The notes beneath the pieces were generated by a model. It was not told the origin of the DNA, made no database searches, and saw nothing but the letters and a program-made list of their open reading frames with translations. A DNA stretch of 64,000 bases, from assembly GCA_930367215.1 (NCBI GenBank), contig OV884058.1:168126478-168190477 (forward strand), read 5' to 3'. Position numbers and translations under genes: made by a program. This document shows, in pieces, positions 32,418 through 45,263 of this stretch. Source of the stretch: Pollenia angustigena. Its lineage: Eukaryota; Arthropoda; Insecta; Diptera; Polleniidae. The stretch's first letter is position 1; every line of letters starts with the position of its first letter.

Positions 32418-34404
32418 CCCTTATGTGAGTGACAAAAAAAAAACACCTTTAACAGAGTGACAGGGTACCCTGGTACCACATACAATAAATACGAACATTT
32501 TACATTATATTACAATATATATAAGAAAATTCATTTAACAAAATGTAAAATATAAGTTTTTGCAATGTCTAACATAAACATGAATCTGGGGATTTCCCTT
32601 TGGCTTTATGATTGATCGTTAAATACATCTACTTGCTACTGCTTTCATGCATTACTATGTTCATACATGAATAAGTTCGGTGAGCGCAAGAAGAAGGTAA
32701 AGTGCAATAACAACATTGGTCTCTTGTTCTAAACAAGCACGCTTAGATTCCATAGATACAAATGATATATAAAACGAATGTGAACATATTCTGAAAATGT
32801 CCGATATAATATCAGAAGCATCCGATGCAAAACATATGGGATAAATAGAGGACAACGAGGATTCATATGATTCTGACGGGAGTGAAGAAACAACTGAAGT
32901 CCATGGAAAGAATGGTTCTCATTGGCGTCTTGATTGCTATCCGGAATACCAATACATCAACAGAAATTACGGCAACGCAGAGGTCCTGATCCTGGCTTAA
33001 ATATAGGAGCACCTAAGGACGTATTTAAAACTTAATTATCCAGTGAGATGTGCGATATAATTTTGCGTGAAAGTAATAGTAATTTCAGAGTTGTCGGCAG
33101 TTGCGTGCGCAAGTTGTATCGAACATTAAATTCACCGTCCTCTGTGTGAATCCTTCTTCCAAGGATCTCAGTACACAATTTTTTTTCTGATTTGTTCTAT
33201 AGTGAAGTGTATAATTTCTATTTTTTGTGCTTTCTTCAAGCCTTTTGTTTGACTAAACAATATAAACGAAATATGTTTATGTACAAAATAGCTAACACTG
33301 TCTTTTTATTTTTAACAGGGACCGAAAATAACAGTTATATTGGAATTTTAAAACAAAAAAAGCATATAGAATTAAATGTTGAAAAACTGTATCAAGTATA
33401 CCATATTGTTCCTCATGCACTTGTCAATGATAAAATATATTGATTTTTTTAATATTGATTTTTATATTTTCGATCAAACTTAACAGTTATTATTTGATTT
33501 TTATTTTTTTGAACAAAAATAACTGTTATTTTTTGATTTTTATTTTTTCGATCAAAAATAACAGTTATTTTTTGATTTTTATCTTTTTGAACAAAAATAA
33601 CAGTTACTTATTGATTTTAATTTTTTCGAGCAAAAATAAAAGTTATTCTCTAAATAAATGTACGTGATTTAATAATTTAGTTGACTTAAAATTTTTATTT
33701 TCGTGTGTAATTATCATTGGAATTCCTTATGCACATTAAATTATATTATTAAAGTCATCTAAATTATTAAAACACGTACATTTATTTAGAGAACAACTTT
33801 TATTTTTGCTCGAAAAAATAAAAATCAATATATAACTGTTATATTTGTTCAAAAAAATAAAAATCAAAAAATAACTGTTATTTTTGATCAAAAAAATAAA
33901 AATAAAAAAAAACAGTAATTTTTGTTCAAAAAAATAAAAATAAAAAAATAACTGTTATTTTTGCTCAAAAAAATAAAAATAAAAACATAAGTGTTTTCAT
34001 CTGACTTTTATTAAAAACGGCATAACTGTTACGGTCCCTGATTTTTAACTTTTTAATTTTCATTCATGTGAAAAGTAAAAAAAATATTCCAGTTTATTCA
34101 ATTCAACATGCTTTTAAGCTGATATTCATTACAATAAATTAAATTATACTAAAAAATAAATGTTATTTTAAATATTTTCGTTAAGGTACCCGGGTACCCT
34201 GTCACTCCGTTAAGGGTGCAAAATATAAATTGACACACAGAACCCTTTCAAATTAAGAAATTAAGCTAATGTTTACTTAAATATATTTAAAACACAATAA
34301 TAAGAGTTCTCAAGAGGTTCCACTCCCTTAAGAAACTTCAAACAAACAAAAAATGCAATTAAAGATTAAAATGTTACCCGGGTACCATGTCACTCACATA
34401 AAGG
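32418..34404 (+). mobile_element. piggyBac-like element, middle layer (unit B)
   Basis: Copy of 11873-13859, bounded by TTAA at 32414-32417 and 34405-34408. It includes the transposase N-terminal remnant at about 32845-33145. Confidence 0.82.
33316..34040. mobile_element. Foldback hAT-like element, inner layer (unit B)
   Basis: Copy of 12771-13495 with ends CAGGGACCG/CGGTCCCTG, the ATTTTTAA duplications and the opposed repeat arrays. Confidence 0.85.
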
Positions 34405-34783
34405 TTAAAAATAGTTTACTGCAAATTAAATTATTTTCGAATCGGTTCACATTTTCTCAAAGCTCCCATGCTTACATAGCTTTAACTTCCTTTTAAATGT
34501 TAACATTAGTTAACAATTTAGTGACCGTACCTAAAATACCTTTAAACAAAAACCCATATGGATGTTAATATATAGATAATATTTGGCGCAAACATCTCTT
34601 ATATAAATTTTTTTTTAAATTTTGTTATTAAAGTGTTGAATATTGTGTCTTCAAATCAACAATTTTTAATTTTAAGGGCATATTTTTAACATTTTTCAGG
34701 GCATATTTTCCAGTTTTTACTGCATATTAAATGCGCATAAAACGCGTTTTTAAGAGCATATTTCTGGTTTCCCTGGTGATTTG

Positions 34784-35742
34784 TTTAAGCTTTTTGATAT
34801 TATAACGGGTAAGACTTTTGAGTGTTTATAATTCCTATTCGCTTAACAGTTTTATTTGAATAATACCTTTAGCTTTTCTTAAATCTTTGGGTGAAGCTTC
34901 CTAAAGATCTGGCCTAAGCAGCCAGTGAAATGCGCATAGGAATAGCTTATCCCACCAACAAAAATTTCAGTTTATCAATAGTAGGCATTGGGGTTTTGTA
35001 TTAATTGTATTTACATTCAAATAAATTGTTAACTGTTACAAAATAAAAAATCGATGCAAAACAAATTTTAATTTTATTTTATTGTGGTGAAAGAAGTGCT
35101 GTAACCTAATATGATGACTTCTAAACTTATTATTATTAACATGATTATAATATGAATACTTCTGAAGTTATAATGATTAATATGATAACTTATTATGATT
35201 AATAGGATAATAAAATGATTAAGCAGAAATATTATGATGTAATATTACAAATATATTTGGCCACAAAATGATTGAATAACAATCGTATTATGGTGAATAC
35301 AATTATATTTCTTATCATAATATGTTGCTCTTAGAATGTGTTAAGCACAACCATGTTTTTTCTTTGCGTGTAGGATTGTTATTGTAAAAATTAAAAACGA
35401 AACGACAAGCATTTAAATACCCTTTCCACCTGTGGTGAATGGCATAACAAAATACATCGGTCACTTTTATATTAACTTATAATATTTTAATTTCACAAGT
35501 TTTAGGTGGATTAATTGATATTCAAATTAATAAAATAAATAAATAAATAAGTCAAATTTAATACAAGATTCCTTTCCTTGAGAAACAATATCTTCATTAA
35601 AGAAATCTTTGTTCATACATTCCTGTCCTTCGTTATTTCGGACGACGATTACGAAAGGAAACAGCATCGTATATAGAAGTGCAAAAAAACTTAGTTACTT
35701 ACTTGGTGAATAAATAAATTGTATTAATTAATTTAAAAAATT
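34784..35742. other. Non-coding 3' flank of Or-B
   Basis: Equivalent of 14239-15182, including the ATAATATG-rich MITE remnant ending TTTCTTTGCGTGTAG near 35374. No gene was seen. Confidence 0.5.
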
Positions 35743-37069
35743 TTAAAGCATCATCGACATCGTATAAATCGTCTTTGTAAATTGCAATGCGGTATTCAAC
35801 GACAATGGAAGAATACCACCAATTGATAAGCCTGAGGCCTGTTGGGAATTTCTTAACATTATTAAAAGCATTTTTTGTTCCGGAACTGTTAAATTGTACC
35901 AGCAAGAATCGTAAATCATGGCTATGACGTCATCGTTCTGCATTAAAATAGAAACAGTTTTTATAAAATAAATTCAAAATGTTAAGTAATTTTTACCGAT
36001 ACTTCGATAAGGTTTCCCAATGAACAATACGAATAGACCAAGCCAAATAAATAAAGCAAGTAGGCTGGAGCTGGTGGCCAAATATTCAGAAAAATGCAAA
36101 CAATTGTACAAATTATACCGAAGAACTCGGTACTAATTTGAACAAAAATTACCCAAAAAAATGTATTTCTAATTGTATCACAGAAACTAAAAAATCAATT
36201 TATTTTTGAGTTAAATTTCGAGCTGAACATTTTAAAACTTACTTTAAATATTTCTGATGCCACTTAAATATATCATTCAATGGACCAGCCGATTTTCTAA
36301 CATCTCTAGGGTTGACCTCCAAAATTGTATCCAGATCATCGAACTTACATTTCAGAATATTCTTAATTAACGGTATGTGAGCTGCATATATAAAAAGCCA
36401 CGAATCAATTACAAAATTTCCGAAACCTCCAAAAAATACACAAATTATATGAATGCCAAAAGTAAAATAGTAACCAAAATCGGTTTGGTTATCGATGAAG
36501 GGTATCATAAATGGTATGATTTCTACGCGTCTATTCAAGACAAAAAGCATAAAGATCGGTACCCCAACTACAATTAAAGCTGTTATGACAATAACTGTGA
36601 ATAAAGAAGTCAGTAGTTTTTTGACTAAAGAAATATTGTAACTCAAGCATTTTCTGTACGCCAACGATTTAACATCATAAATTTTGTACATTTCAACGAT
36701 TTCCTCGTATAAATAACGAAAATTTACTTGCTGGTAAACTACATTCACAAGTTTGGCATAGCCCTGAAATTTTGGGAGAAAATGAGTTTAAGATTTAAAT
36801 TTCAGTTGTCTATTCACCTGTAATGCAGTACCCAAAATAGAAATAGCTTTCAATAAATTATAATAATTTCGTTTAATAATAACCTCAACATAAATGGTGT
36901 AGAATTGGAAACCAATTGACAGATTTATCAGTAAAAATATAGCAATTGTCTTCCAATCAGTTTCGTAGTTTTCTTTTATAACATCAACTCCACAAAGCCT
37001 TGAAATTTTCCGAGTAAAATTGAATATTTTTTTAAATTTATTTAAATATTTGTCGGCCATTATTTGCAT
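35743..37069 (-). CDS. Odorant receptor (7tm_6 family), copy B, slightly truncated
   Basis: The exons are 36818-37069, 36243-36763, 35997-36186 and 35743-35937, with the same splice sites, phases and intron lengths as copy A. The protein is the same apart from the end. One T-to-A change turns the AAA lysine codon after TMSMML into TAA, removing the last five residues (KNFLN) and leaving 385. These residues lie at the cytoplasm-membrane edge after TM7, a region close to the pore in odorant-receptor channels. A mild or no effect is possible, and a loss of function cannot be excluded. The rest of the frame is open. Confidence 0.87.
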
Positions 37070-38640
37070 GGTTATTGCAGAAATGAAATGCTTACAATGA
37101 ATGTTCATTTTGGTTTAAATGCAGGAGAAGTTACTTCTGCACAATGGTACCCTTAGTCAGTATTACAGTACTCAAAATATTGAAATTGAAAATCGTATAG
37201 TAAAATTGGCGTTAAAAATAAATATTTGATTATATTTGATTTATCCAAGAGGTGCTGAAGTCATGACACTTACGATAAAAACTATTTCGCGAAAAGTTAA
37301 TTTTTAGAGTTTTTAAAAAAATTTCCTTTTTTGCAAAACTGTTAAAAGTGAATTATTTTGATTACGTTCATGCTTACATTTATCGTTACCTTCACTTTTC
37401 CACAATTTTTGAAAATTCAGTTTTTGATGCAGTTCAATAGACGTTATAAAAACACTATTCTACACGATATATTTTTTGTTTTGCAATAGTACGTAAAAGT
37501 GCTAAGTGAAAATGTTAAAGAAATGCTAAGTCCACTTTTAATATGAAACCTTATAACAAAATATTAACACTTTATGTTTGTATACTTTAAAATAAGATTA
37601 ATCTAGTATTTTTTATTTAAATGTGTCTTAATGTATAAGCCCAACATAAAGTAACTAATAAGCAAACGATTACTGAAGTTAATCAAACGTTTATTGAAGG
37701 GCCGTGACGCACAATTACATTTATGTCCATAGGTGAAATTAAGAATCCAATTCCTAATATTTTTCCACTTTAAGTCAGTATCCCCCATTTACGCCGACTC
37801 ATTGTCTTTTAAATTGCCGGTGATCTTGCACTCCACTAGCTAGGCTTTCACAAAAGGGTCCATCCACGCTGTCTAGCAATGCTACCCCTTATTAAGTCGA
37901 CGGACTTCAAAATCCGTAAAACCTACACTACAGTCGCCAGGAAGCCTTTATATCTAATTACTATATATCCTCAAGGAAGACCCTGTATCTGTGCCATTTT
38001 TCGTGAGTCTAATCGTTGCTAAATGGCAAACCTTTCTTAGCATTTTTGTCATTGCCACATGTCACGATACTGTTTTTAAGCTGAATAAACTTGCACTGAA
38101 AAACCAAATGGAAAAAATCACTCTTTATTTCGTCGCGGTCATCAGCAAGTATAACAATTATATTTCTATTCATGTTAACCTTAACGTTTCCTAATTTAAA
38201 TGATATATCATGAATCGTTGATATATCATGATTCGCTATAGAAACAATTTGACACGAATAATATTCTTCTCTTTTGAGTCTTGCAAAAGTCAGCGTGTTT
38301 TCAACAGACGGAGTGTTATGCTTGTAGAAAATAAAATTACTTTATTTAGTTTCTAGTTTATTTAATTTCAATGACAAGCTTTAAAACGATCTTATATTTA
38401 ATTAAAAGAAGGTATTCTCATTCTTTTGAGCGCTTCAGCTGTCAATTCGGGCTGCCACATATTCACATAAATCAATTATACTTAAGCGTGTAGTCAATCA
38501 AAGAATTGTTCCAACACGGACAGACGGATGGCAATAGCTAAATGGACTTGGAAATAGAATTGAATTCAATTCAATAAAAATTAACAACATGAAAGTGGAA
38601 CTAAGCAGCTATAAAACTTCTCCATTTATAACACTCTAGC
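37070..38640. other. 5' flank of Or-B, no other gene seen
   Basis: Equivalent of 16525-18100. A 16-bp deletion relative to unit A lies near 37865 (TCCATC joined to CACGCTG). Confidence 0.5.
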
Positions 38641-40398
38641 TTAACCCAGTGCGCTTCGATACACTCAAATTAATAAAAAAGGCAAATTTTTTTTTGATAT
38701 TGATCTCGCATATTGTATACGAAGCTATTTGTTCCAAGTTTGAATACTCTTACTGTTACTATTATTCAGTTATACAGAAATGTATATTGTCATTGTGGTG
38801 ATGGCGCCCCGCCTACGTCTGCAATACAGCCCAATTTGTTGTGTACAGTTGTTGTGTACTTATAACCAAGTTTCCTGTACGAAATATCTAAAGTGTAGCT
38901 GTTTTCATTCTCTAAATATAAAGAATTCCATTATGTATTTTTATTTTGTCAGACGTTGTGTATTGACAACTAAGGTGATTGTACAAAATTTGGAACCGAG
39001 CACTCTTTTGCCGATACGGCTTTTGTACGGAGATTCTGTATTGGTAAACCAGCTGTGTGTAACAAATTTGGACACTTTGTTTTTTACAGTTAACTTGATC
39101 TAAATAAATCTATTTTGTGCCATGCCCACTTCTCCAATACCACCCAAATTTTGTCGGGTGTTCTGTACTGCAAACTAAGATGCTTGTACCTAATTTGGTA
39201 TACATATACAGAAATCTATAATGCCTTTGTTTGGGAGGTGCCACGCCGACCCCTACCATCCTGTCCACTCTTTTCAGGTGTTGTGTGTTGCTAACCAAGA
39301 TATTTGTACCAAATTTTAAAACTTTAGCTCTTGCCGTGTTCTAGATAGACAGAAATCCATATTGTCTTTGTATTAAAGGTGTCACGCCCATTTAAATTTG
39401 GGAGAACTAGCCAATAGCTCCTTCCAGACCATCTGTAAAATTCTGTTAAAGTTTCATAAAGATCGGCTTAGCGTTTAAGGCGTTTATTACTTTCAAACAA
39501 ACATTTATTGAACATTAAAATTTATTGTAGATGTTCATGGTAAATAAATATACTTCAATATTTTTAAACGTTTTTACCCATTGTTGAATAACATAAATTG
39601 TGAAAAAAAATAGAAACTTTATAGAATTGTTACAACGTTTTTTATATAAATAATTGAGTTATTATTTTTTATAACTATTTATTGGTCATCACACCTACCG
39701 CAATTACCATTGTGTTGTGACAATTCTAATTTTTCTACTTATAGTTCCTTGTGCAATTACGTTAATATCAGTGTTGCCATTTTGTGGCTAGATTAAGCCA
39801 TTTTTTCATATCTTTTAGCCATTGAAAATGAGTTTAGCCATTATACATTTTTTTATCCGGTTTTTAATCGTTTTTTAACTTGTTGTAAAATAATAATTTG
39901 TATGTCCTGATACAAATTTATGAACTTGCTGATAGAAGCATAAACAATTTTGACAATTTAAACGCATTTTATTTAAATCACAACTTTTACAAATCTTGAA
40001 CATTGCTATAAACGTTGATGATGAAACATCTTTAAAGATAAAGGAACAGTATTCCAATACTCAATGTATAAAATGGATCAACACAAACAACAGTGTTTCT
40101 TTCTGGACAACAATTTTTTTTTAGAAATTTAAAAATGTACTATAAAGCTTCATTCACAATGACCACAACTATTTTTTCTATCTTATTTCTTCGTAAAGTA
40201 TTATTATATATATTATTGCTAAAGCACTTTTTTTTGTCGGTTGCAAATATCTCCCATACCACCGCATCAAATTTAATGAATGATATCTCATTTTAAAGCT
40301 TATTTCTAACACTAATGACGAAAAATAATTAGAAATTGAAAAATTAATATTTTCATTGATAAAAATGACGGTGCGAAATTTTCGCACGGGTCATCTAG
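38640..40398 (+). mobile_element. Second Helitron, 3' end defined (unit B)
   Basis: Copy of 18100-19839 with the same stem-loop GTGCGAAATTTTCGCAC and CTAG terminus at 40395-40398. Unit B has about 35 bp more near 39205 and a few base changes in its tandem blocks. Confidence 0.65.
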
Positions 40399-41048
40399 TT
40401 TCATATATTTTCCTTCCATTTTTCATACAAAATGAAACTTGTTTTTTTTTTAAGGTGAGTGTACTTCTACTTCAGCAACAATATGTACATTAGGGTGTCC
40501 CAAAAAATTGTTTCTTTCTGATTTTCATAGGTGCTCAATCAAAATTTAAAAGCTTATAGGGTAAAGTATTTTTGGTTTTTTTTTAAGAATTTTCGGAATA
40601 GGTTTAGAGGTCGCGCAAATGGAGTTTTCTTTTTTTTTAACTTTACTCATAACTTGGTTAATACCACGAGTTTCTTCACTCCTGAGGAAACAGTTTTAAA
40701 GAAAAGTATCCAAGCTTTAATCCTGTGTGACAAAAATTATAAGTTTTGGTGATGAGTTTACTCATTTAGATACACTTTATTACAATTTACGCTTTACAAT
40801 AACGTTTTACAACTTTTTAAGTTTAAATAAAAATGAAAGAAACTAATGATGCAGTTTGAAAGACAAATTAATTCTAATTAATATGAATAAACAATTTTTA
40901 AATTTGTTCTTACCGTTCCTGAGTTATACCCGTTTTTATCTTTATACCCAGTATATGTTATTATAAGCTGTTTGCCAGTTCACCAATCAACCCAGTACCC
41001 AATCAAAAAAAAAAAAAAAAAAAACTTTTCTTTTGCTGTGTGAAAAAT

Positions 41049-42547
41049 CATTTATTAAGGTTCTTGCGATGTAGTTCTATACCTTGCAATAAATTCTGGT
41101 AATCAGTTTCAGAAGTTCTGACATTAATATAAGTATTTGCCAAAGCCACACCTCGTTCTGCCACATCATTTACCACTTTTAATTGTTGAACTTTTTTCTT
41201 TGCATTCTGAAATGACTTGTGGGCTTTCCAATTCTCTGGATCTATTTAAAAAAAATCGATTGAAATATTGCAAGCTTCAAAAAAAGTTAGACTGGCTTTT
41301 GAAATGAATTGTTGAATTTCTTTATTTCTAAAGTTTTCTTCTGTTAAAGTTGCATTTGCTACTTCATAATCGCTGCATGGAGCATCTGCAAGTTTTTTTT
41401 TGTCATTAAGCGCAAAGTTTTGGTGTCGATACGTTCATCAAGAAACGATAAGGCAGCCAATTTCGGAGTTAAGTACCACTGATGACCTAGAAAAGTTTTA
41501 AGCGAGGCTTTTGCAACTGCTTTATTAATAATTTTATAACTATCCAATTCCTTTAATAGGCTCAGATCATTGAGAGGAGCGTATCGAGGGCACTGGCAGA
41601 GGTACCAATATTTGATATACATTCTTAAAATAAATGAACTAAATTCAAGCAAGTTATCAACTGTTGATTTGTCTATATAATATTGCAACTGGTTTCGGAA
41701 AATGCATATTTTCAAAGAATAGATAATTTTCATCATCCAGCGAGCCCGATTGATAGCTCCTTGAGCTTTTACTGTTGGGTAGGGCATAAATTTATCACCC
41801 AAAAAGATAAGACTCAGATGGAGTAGTTCTTTATAGTCCTCTCCTGGTTGTGTGTCTCCAAGTTGGCCTTTAATAAAATTGCTTAAGTCTTCGCGTATTG
41901 GTTCCGGAATAATCTTTTCAACAATTTTGTGATTTATGCAGTCGGAAAAACTAGACTTTTTAATAGAATCCCACCTCTGCTGGAGTGTGGTGAAAACTTT
42001 TATTTGCGGTGATGTGGTTTGCTGTTCAATATTTAGCGCCTTGAAGGTTGAGCCAGCCACAAGCTCCAACATATGATGCCGGCATGCCAAAAATATAAGG
42101 TCTTTTTTTACTTTTTGGCAAAGTAAAGCACATGCACCGATTCGGCGTCCAGTGTTGGAACTTGTTGTATCTGCACACATAAATTGGATATTTTTAATTA
42201 AATTCCAGGTTTTAAGCATTTCAAACACTGCATCAGCTTGGTCTTCTCCCCTTCCCGATTGAAGTGGTACTACTCCTAGGAGTTTTTGGTCCGAATTTCC
42301 GGTTACACTTATAGAGAGCCTATCAGTTTTTTTCTTTTTATTCTTTAAGTCTGGCATTATTTTTCCATCCCAATGTACCGTAATATAATTTGAAACCTCA
42401 AACGATTTTTTAATGGAATCTGCAATAATCTGTCGCTGCTTTATACGTTCCCTCCAAATTCAACTCTTTGAGCATACAATTTTTACGATGTTTTGGCTAG
42501 GATCTGAGCAGGAATTTACTATAAAGGAAGCTTTACGGCAACTAATT
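41049..42547 (-). pseudogene. Putative transposase, C-terminal two thirds (unit B)
   Basis: The longest open stretch is 42357-41359 (332 codons). It contains SVTGNSDQKLLGVVPL, CADTTSSNTGRRIGACALL, FLACRHHMLELVAG, QRWDSIKK and GHQWYLTPKLAALSF without interruption, so the motif order of the family is clearest here. HWDGKIMPDL lies just upstream (about 42385-42355). A one-base change in an A/T run near 41395 shifts the frame before the last 100 codons. A stop lies near 42470 (SKS then IWRERIK). The extreme 5' part is lost in the deletion at 42547/42548. Confidence 0.7.
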
Positions 42548-43637
42548 GTTTGTACTTGTGGAGGAAAACTTTAATCTTTTTTTTATAAGGCTACAATAGT
42601 TCGTTGTTTATATCGCTTTACTGAATCTATGAGACGTACATATGTATGTATATACGCACGTTATTTTAGATGGCAGTTTTTTAAAAATTGATAAGTACCT
42701 TTCTGAAGGAACGAAAGTAACAGGGACTATAAGATATTCTATTTCAACTTTAAAAACTTTTGCTAAATTCTAAACCCAAAAAGATTATCATTCATTGTTT
42801 TGTCCTATGCTTTCAATTGCATTTTTATTGGCATTTTTTTACAACAGTACAAAATTATTTGACATTTCAGTCCCTATATAAGCATGCACAAATTTCGACT
42901 TAAAGGCCTTTAATTAGCAGTAAAAAGCACTGCTAAAGGTGTTATGATACTTGCTATTTTTTGTATTGGATTTTTTTAGGATTGACTGAATGAAACAACA
43001 AATGCGAGAAAGAACAAGAAATACAATTTTATAAAATGTAAACAAAACAAACAATACTGCCCACGTTTTTTCCCCACAAAAAACCGTCATAAAAGCTAAA
43101 AATTGCAAAAAAAAAGTTAAAAACCGTTTCTTTCGATCAAAAACTAAAAAAATTGGCAACAGTGCTAACAATTAATCTGGAAATGTCAATTTTAAGTTAA
43201 AAAATTTTATATTTTTTTTGACAGTCTTAGATTATTTATCGATAACACATGTATATTTGTTTGACATTTCAAGATTTTTTATGATATAATCATACTCTTT
43301 ACACTTAGTCAGTTTTCCTATGCAAATATATTTGCACTGTTCTCCAATATAGAAAAAATAGAAAAAATAGCAAGTATCATAACAGCTTAAGCAATCCATA
43401 CCACTTGTCATTCTTGTTGTTTGTATGCATTGCTGATATTCAGCGCAAATTAATAATAGCAAGTAAAAATTTGCGGAAAAACACTGTGTGTGTATAGCTG
43501 CTGTTATATGTACATTTGTCTTCATAGCTGTATTTTAGATAATAAAAATATCGATATTTATATTTTTCCTATCGATATTTTCGATATTTTCAGACTATCG
43601 ATAATATCGATAGTCTATCGATAGTTTCCCAGCACTA
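42548..43637. mobile_element. Right-hand remnant of the TATCGATA hAT-like element (unit B)
   Basis: Matches 27732-28813. The right terminus TTTCCCAGCACTA and the following GTTCATAC (43638-43645) are intact, and five TATCGATA copies are present (43549-43623). The left end is gone. Confidence 0.8.
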
Positions 43638-43645
43638 GTTCATAC

Positions 43646-44158
43646 ATGAAATCTTCATAACTCTCGTCCGATGGTTCATATATTGAATCATCCAAACAAT
43701 CGCTATCAACGCTGGAGCTATCTTTGTTTACCAGATATTCCCATTTAGTTATTTAATTCTCTAGATTTTTTGGAAGGTTGAATTACTTTTCCGAACAAGC
43801 TCTTCATGTCGCGCAAGAAATTACCTCGTTTTTACTTCTCGATTTCGTTTTTTCTAGATTTACTCTTATTTAAAACTATCCACTTCGAGTGTAATTTTAC
43901 GATTTCACGAGAAATGTTACGTACCTCTTGACTTGTTTTCCACATATCTTTAAAATTGTTTGCTACTATTCTGGTACTCTTTGTGACAGAATATTTTTGG
44001 ATTAAATGTAATTTAAAAAATCTTTGCAGAATTTGCATTTTTGTCGGCGGTTTGGAGGGATCAAGGACATCAATCATTTTTCCCACAAGCCACACATTTC
44101 TTGTTTTCACAAAATTCATATCTATTTTGAATAAAATTACACATTTTTGGATTAACAA
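43646..44158 (-). pseudogene. Putative transposase, N-terminal part (unit B)
   Basis: Copy of 28822-29334. The 108-codon frame (44158-43832) is identical to that in unit A. Confidence 0.6.
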
Positions 44159-44925
44159 AAAATAAAAAAATTCTTACCGGTACGTCGGCGAAAACTTTTA
44201 TATATACATATAAAAAACTTTTCTAGTTGATTCGTGGGTCAGCTAACTCAAAAATTTGTTTCATGTAAAATCGTATAACGACAATATTATAGCGGAGAAT
44301 ACACATAAAATAGAAAGTTAAAATGACAGCGTGTAACGATTTAGATCAATAAATGTCAAAAGTTAATGACAGTTAAAACCCAGCTATAAAAATTTATGGA
44401 AATATACAATAATTATAACGAAAAAAGTATCACCATTTTTAAGGTACAAACTATAAAAATAGTGTAACTCGGAAACTGTAGGACAAAATTCCATTTTTGT
44501 TTTTCATAATTGTTTAGAACTTATCGGTATTCAAAATCGCGTCACTAGTTTTTATACCTCTCATATAAATTTGAAAAGTAATAAACCGTTTTTTACAGAA
44601 TTTGTTAAAAAATTGCAAAAGAACTTAATATGTGGAATCGTAATGGACCAAAATATTGCCGGAACTTAAAGTTTTTGCATATGGAAATAAAGTTAAGGAA
44701 ATTTTCTTTAGAAATTTTCGGTCAAAAAATTAAATAAACGTGGTTATTGACAAAGTTATGAGTCAAGTTTGAAAAAAGGCCGAAAACCCAGATTTTGAAC
44801 AAAGACTTGATTTGCGCGACCTCTAAACCTCTTCCTAAAAATCTAAAAAAAATTCAAAAAATTATGCTTGAGCCTCTGACAAAAAAAAATTTTGGGACAC
44901 CCTAATGTACATATGAAAATATAAA

Positions 44926-45168
44926 TCAAGGCCCATTGAAAAGGTCTGCGCAAGAAGCCTGATGATCATTGTTTATGTTCTTTTTAGTTGTCAAAAGTTG
45001 TTTACATTTTGCTTACATGTGCATGTATACGTTTGTTTACGTTTATGGTATGCCACACATACACGTTTTTTCCTTTTGCTTTGTATATGTGGTAGTAAAG
45101 TTTTGACAACTAAAAAGAATCGTTTTTTGTTTTTGTACAAGTAAGCAGACCTGATAGATGGGCCTTGA
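44926..45168. mobile_element. MITE with TCAAGGCCCAT ends, 6-bp target duplication, empty site known
   Basis: This 243-bp element has ends TCAAGGCCCATTGAAAAGGT and ACCTGATAGATGGGCCTTGA and is flanked by TATAAA at 44920-44925 and 45169-45174. At the equivalent place in unit A (30116-30126) the sequence reads TATAAATGAAG with one TATAAA, so this MITE inserted after the segmental duplication or was polymorphic at that time. Related to 10531-10703. Confidence 0.9.
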
Positions 45169-45263
45169 TATAAATGAAGTTTAAAATAATTTTTTTTAGT
45201 TTTGAATTTTATTTAAATTTTAAATGAAGGAAAAAGTGATTTTGTTACCCCTCTGAAAATTCC

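Larger units (their letters stand above)
31825..34775. mobile_element. hAT-like element, outer layer of the nest (unit B)
   Basis: Copy of 11280-14230 with the same CAGGGAAACCA ends and the GTGATTTG duplications at 31817-31824 and 34776-34783. It pre-dates the segmental duplication because both units have it at the same place. Confidence 0.85.
40491..44904 (-). mobile_element. DNA transposon with TAGGGTGTCCC ends (unit B)
   Basis: Ends and 8-bp ATGTACAT duplications (40483-40490; 44905-44912) are as in unit A. It lacks the RNase H LINE and the left end of the TATCGATA hAT-like element. It is the shorter and more readable copy of this transposon. Confidence 0.82.
30211..45263 (+). repeat. Tandem duplication, unit B (15.05 kb)
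   Basis: Direct copy of 9128-30210. The left edge starts inside the Helitron tail repeat and the right edge ends ...CTCTGAAAATTCC, after which unrelated sequence GAAGCGGCATTAAT follows. Relative to unit A it lacks about 540 bp (near 31377), 16 bp near 37865 and 5769 bp (between 42547 and 42548). It carries an extra 243-bp MITE (44926-45168) and about 35 bp near 39205. Confidence 0.93.
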
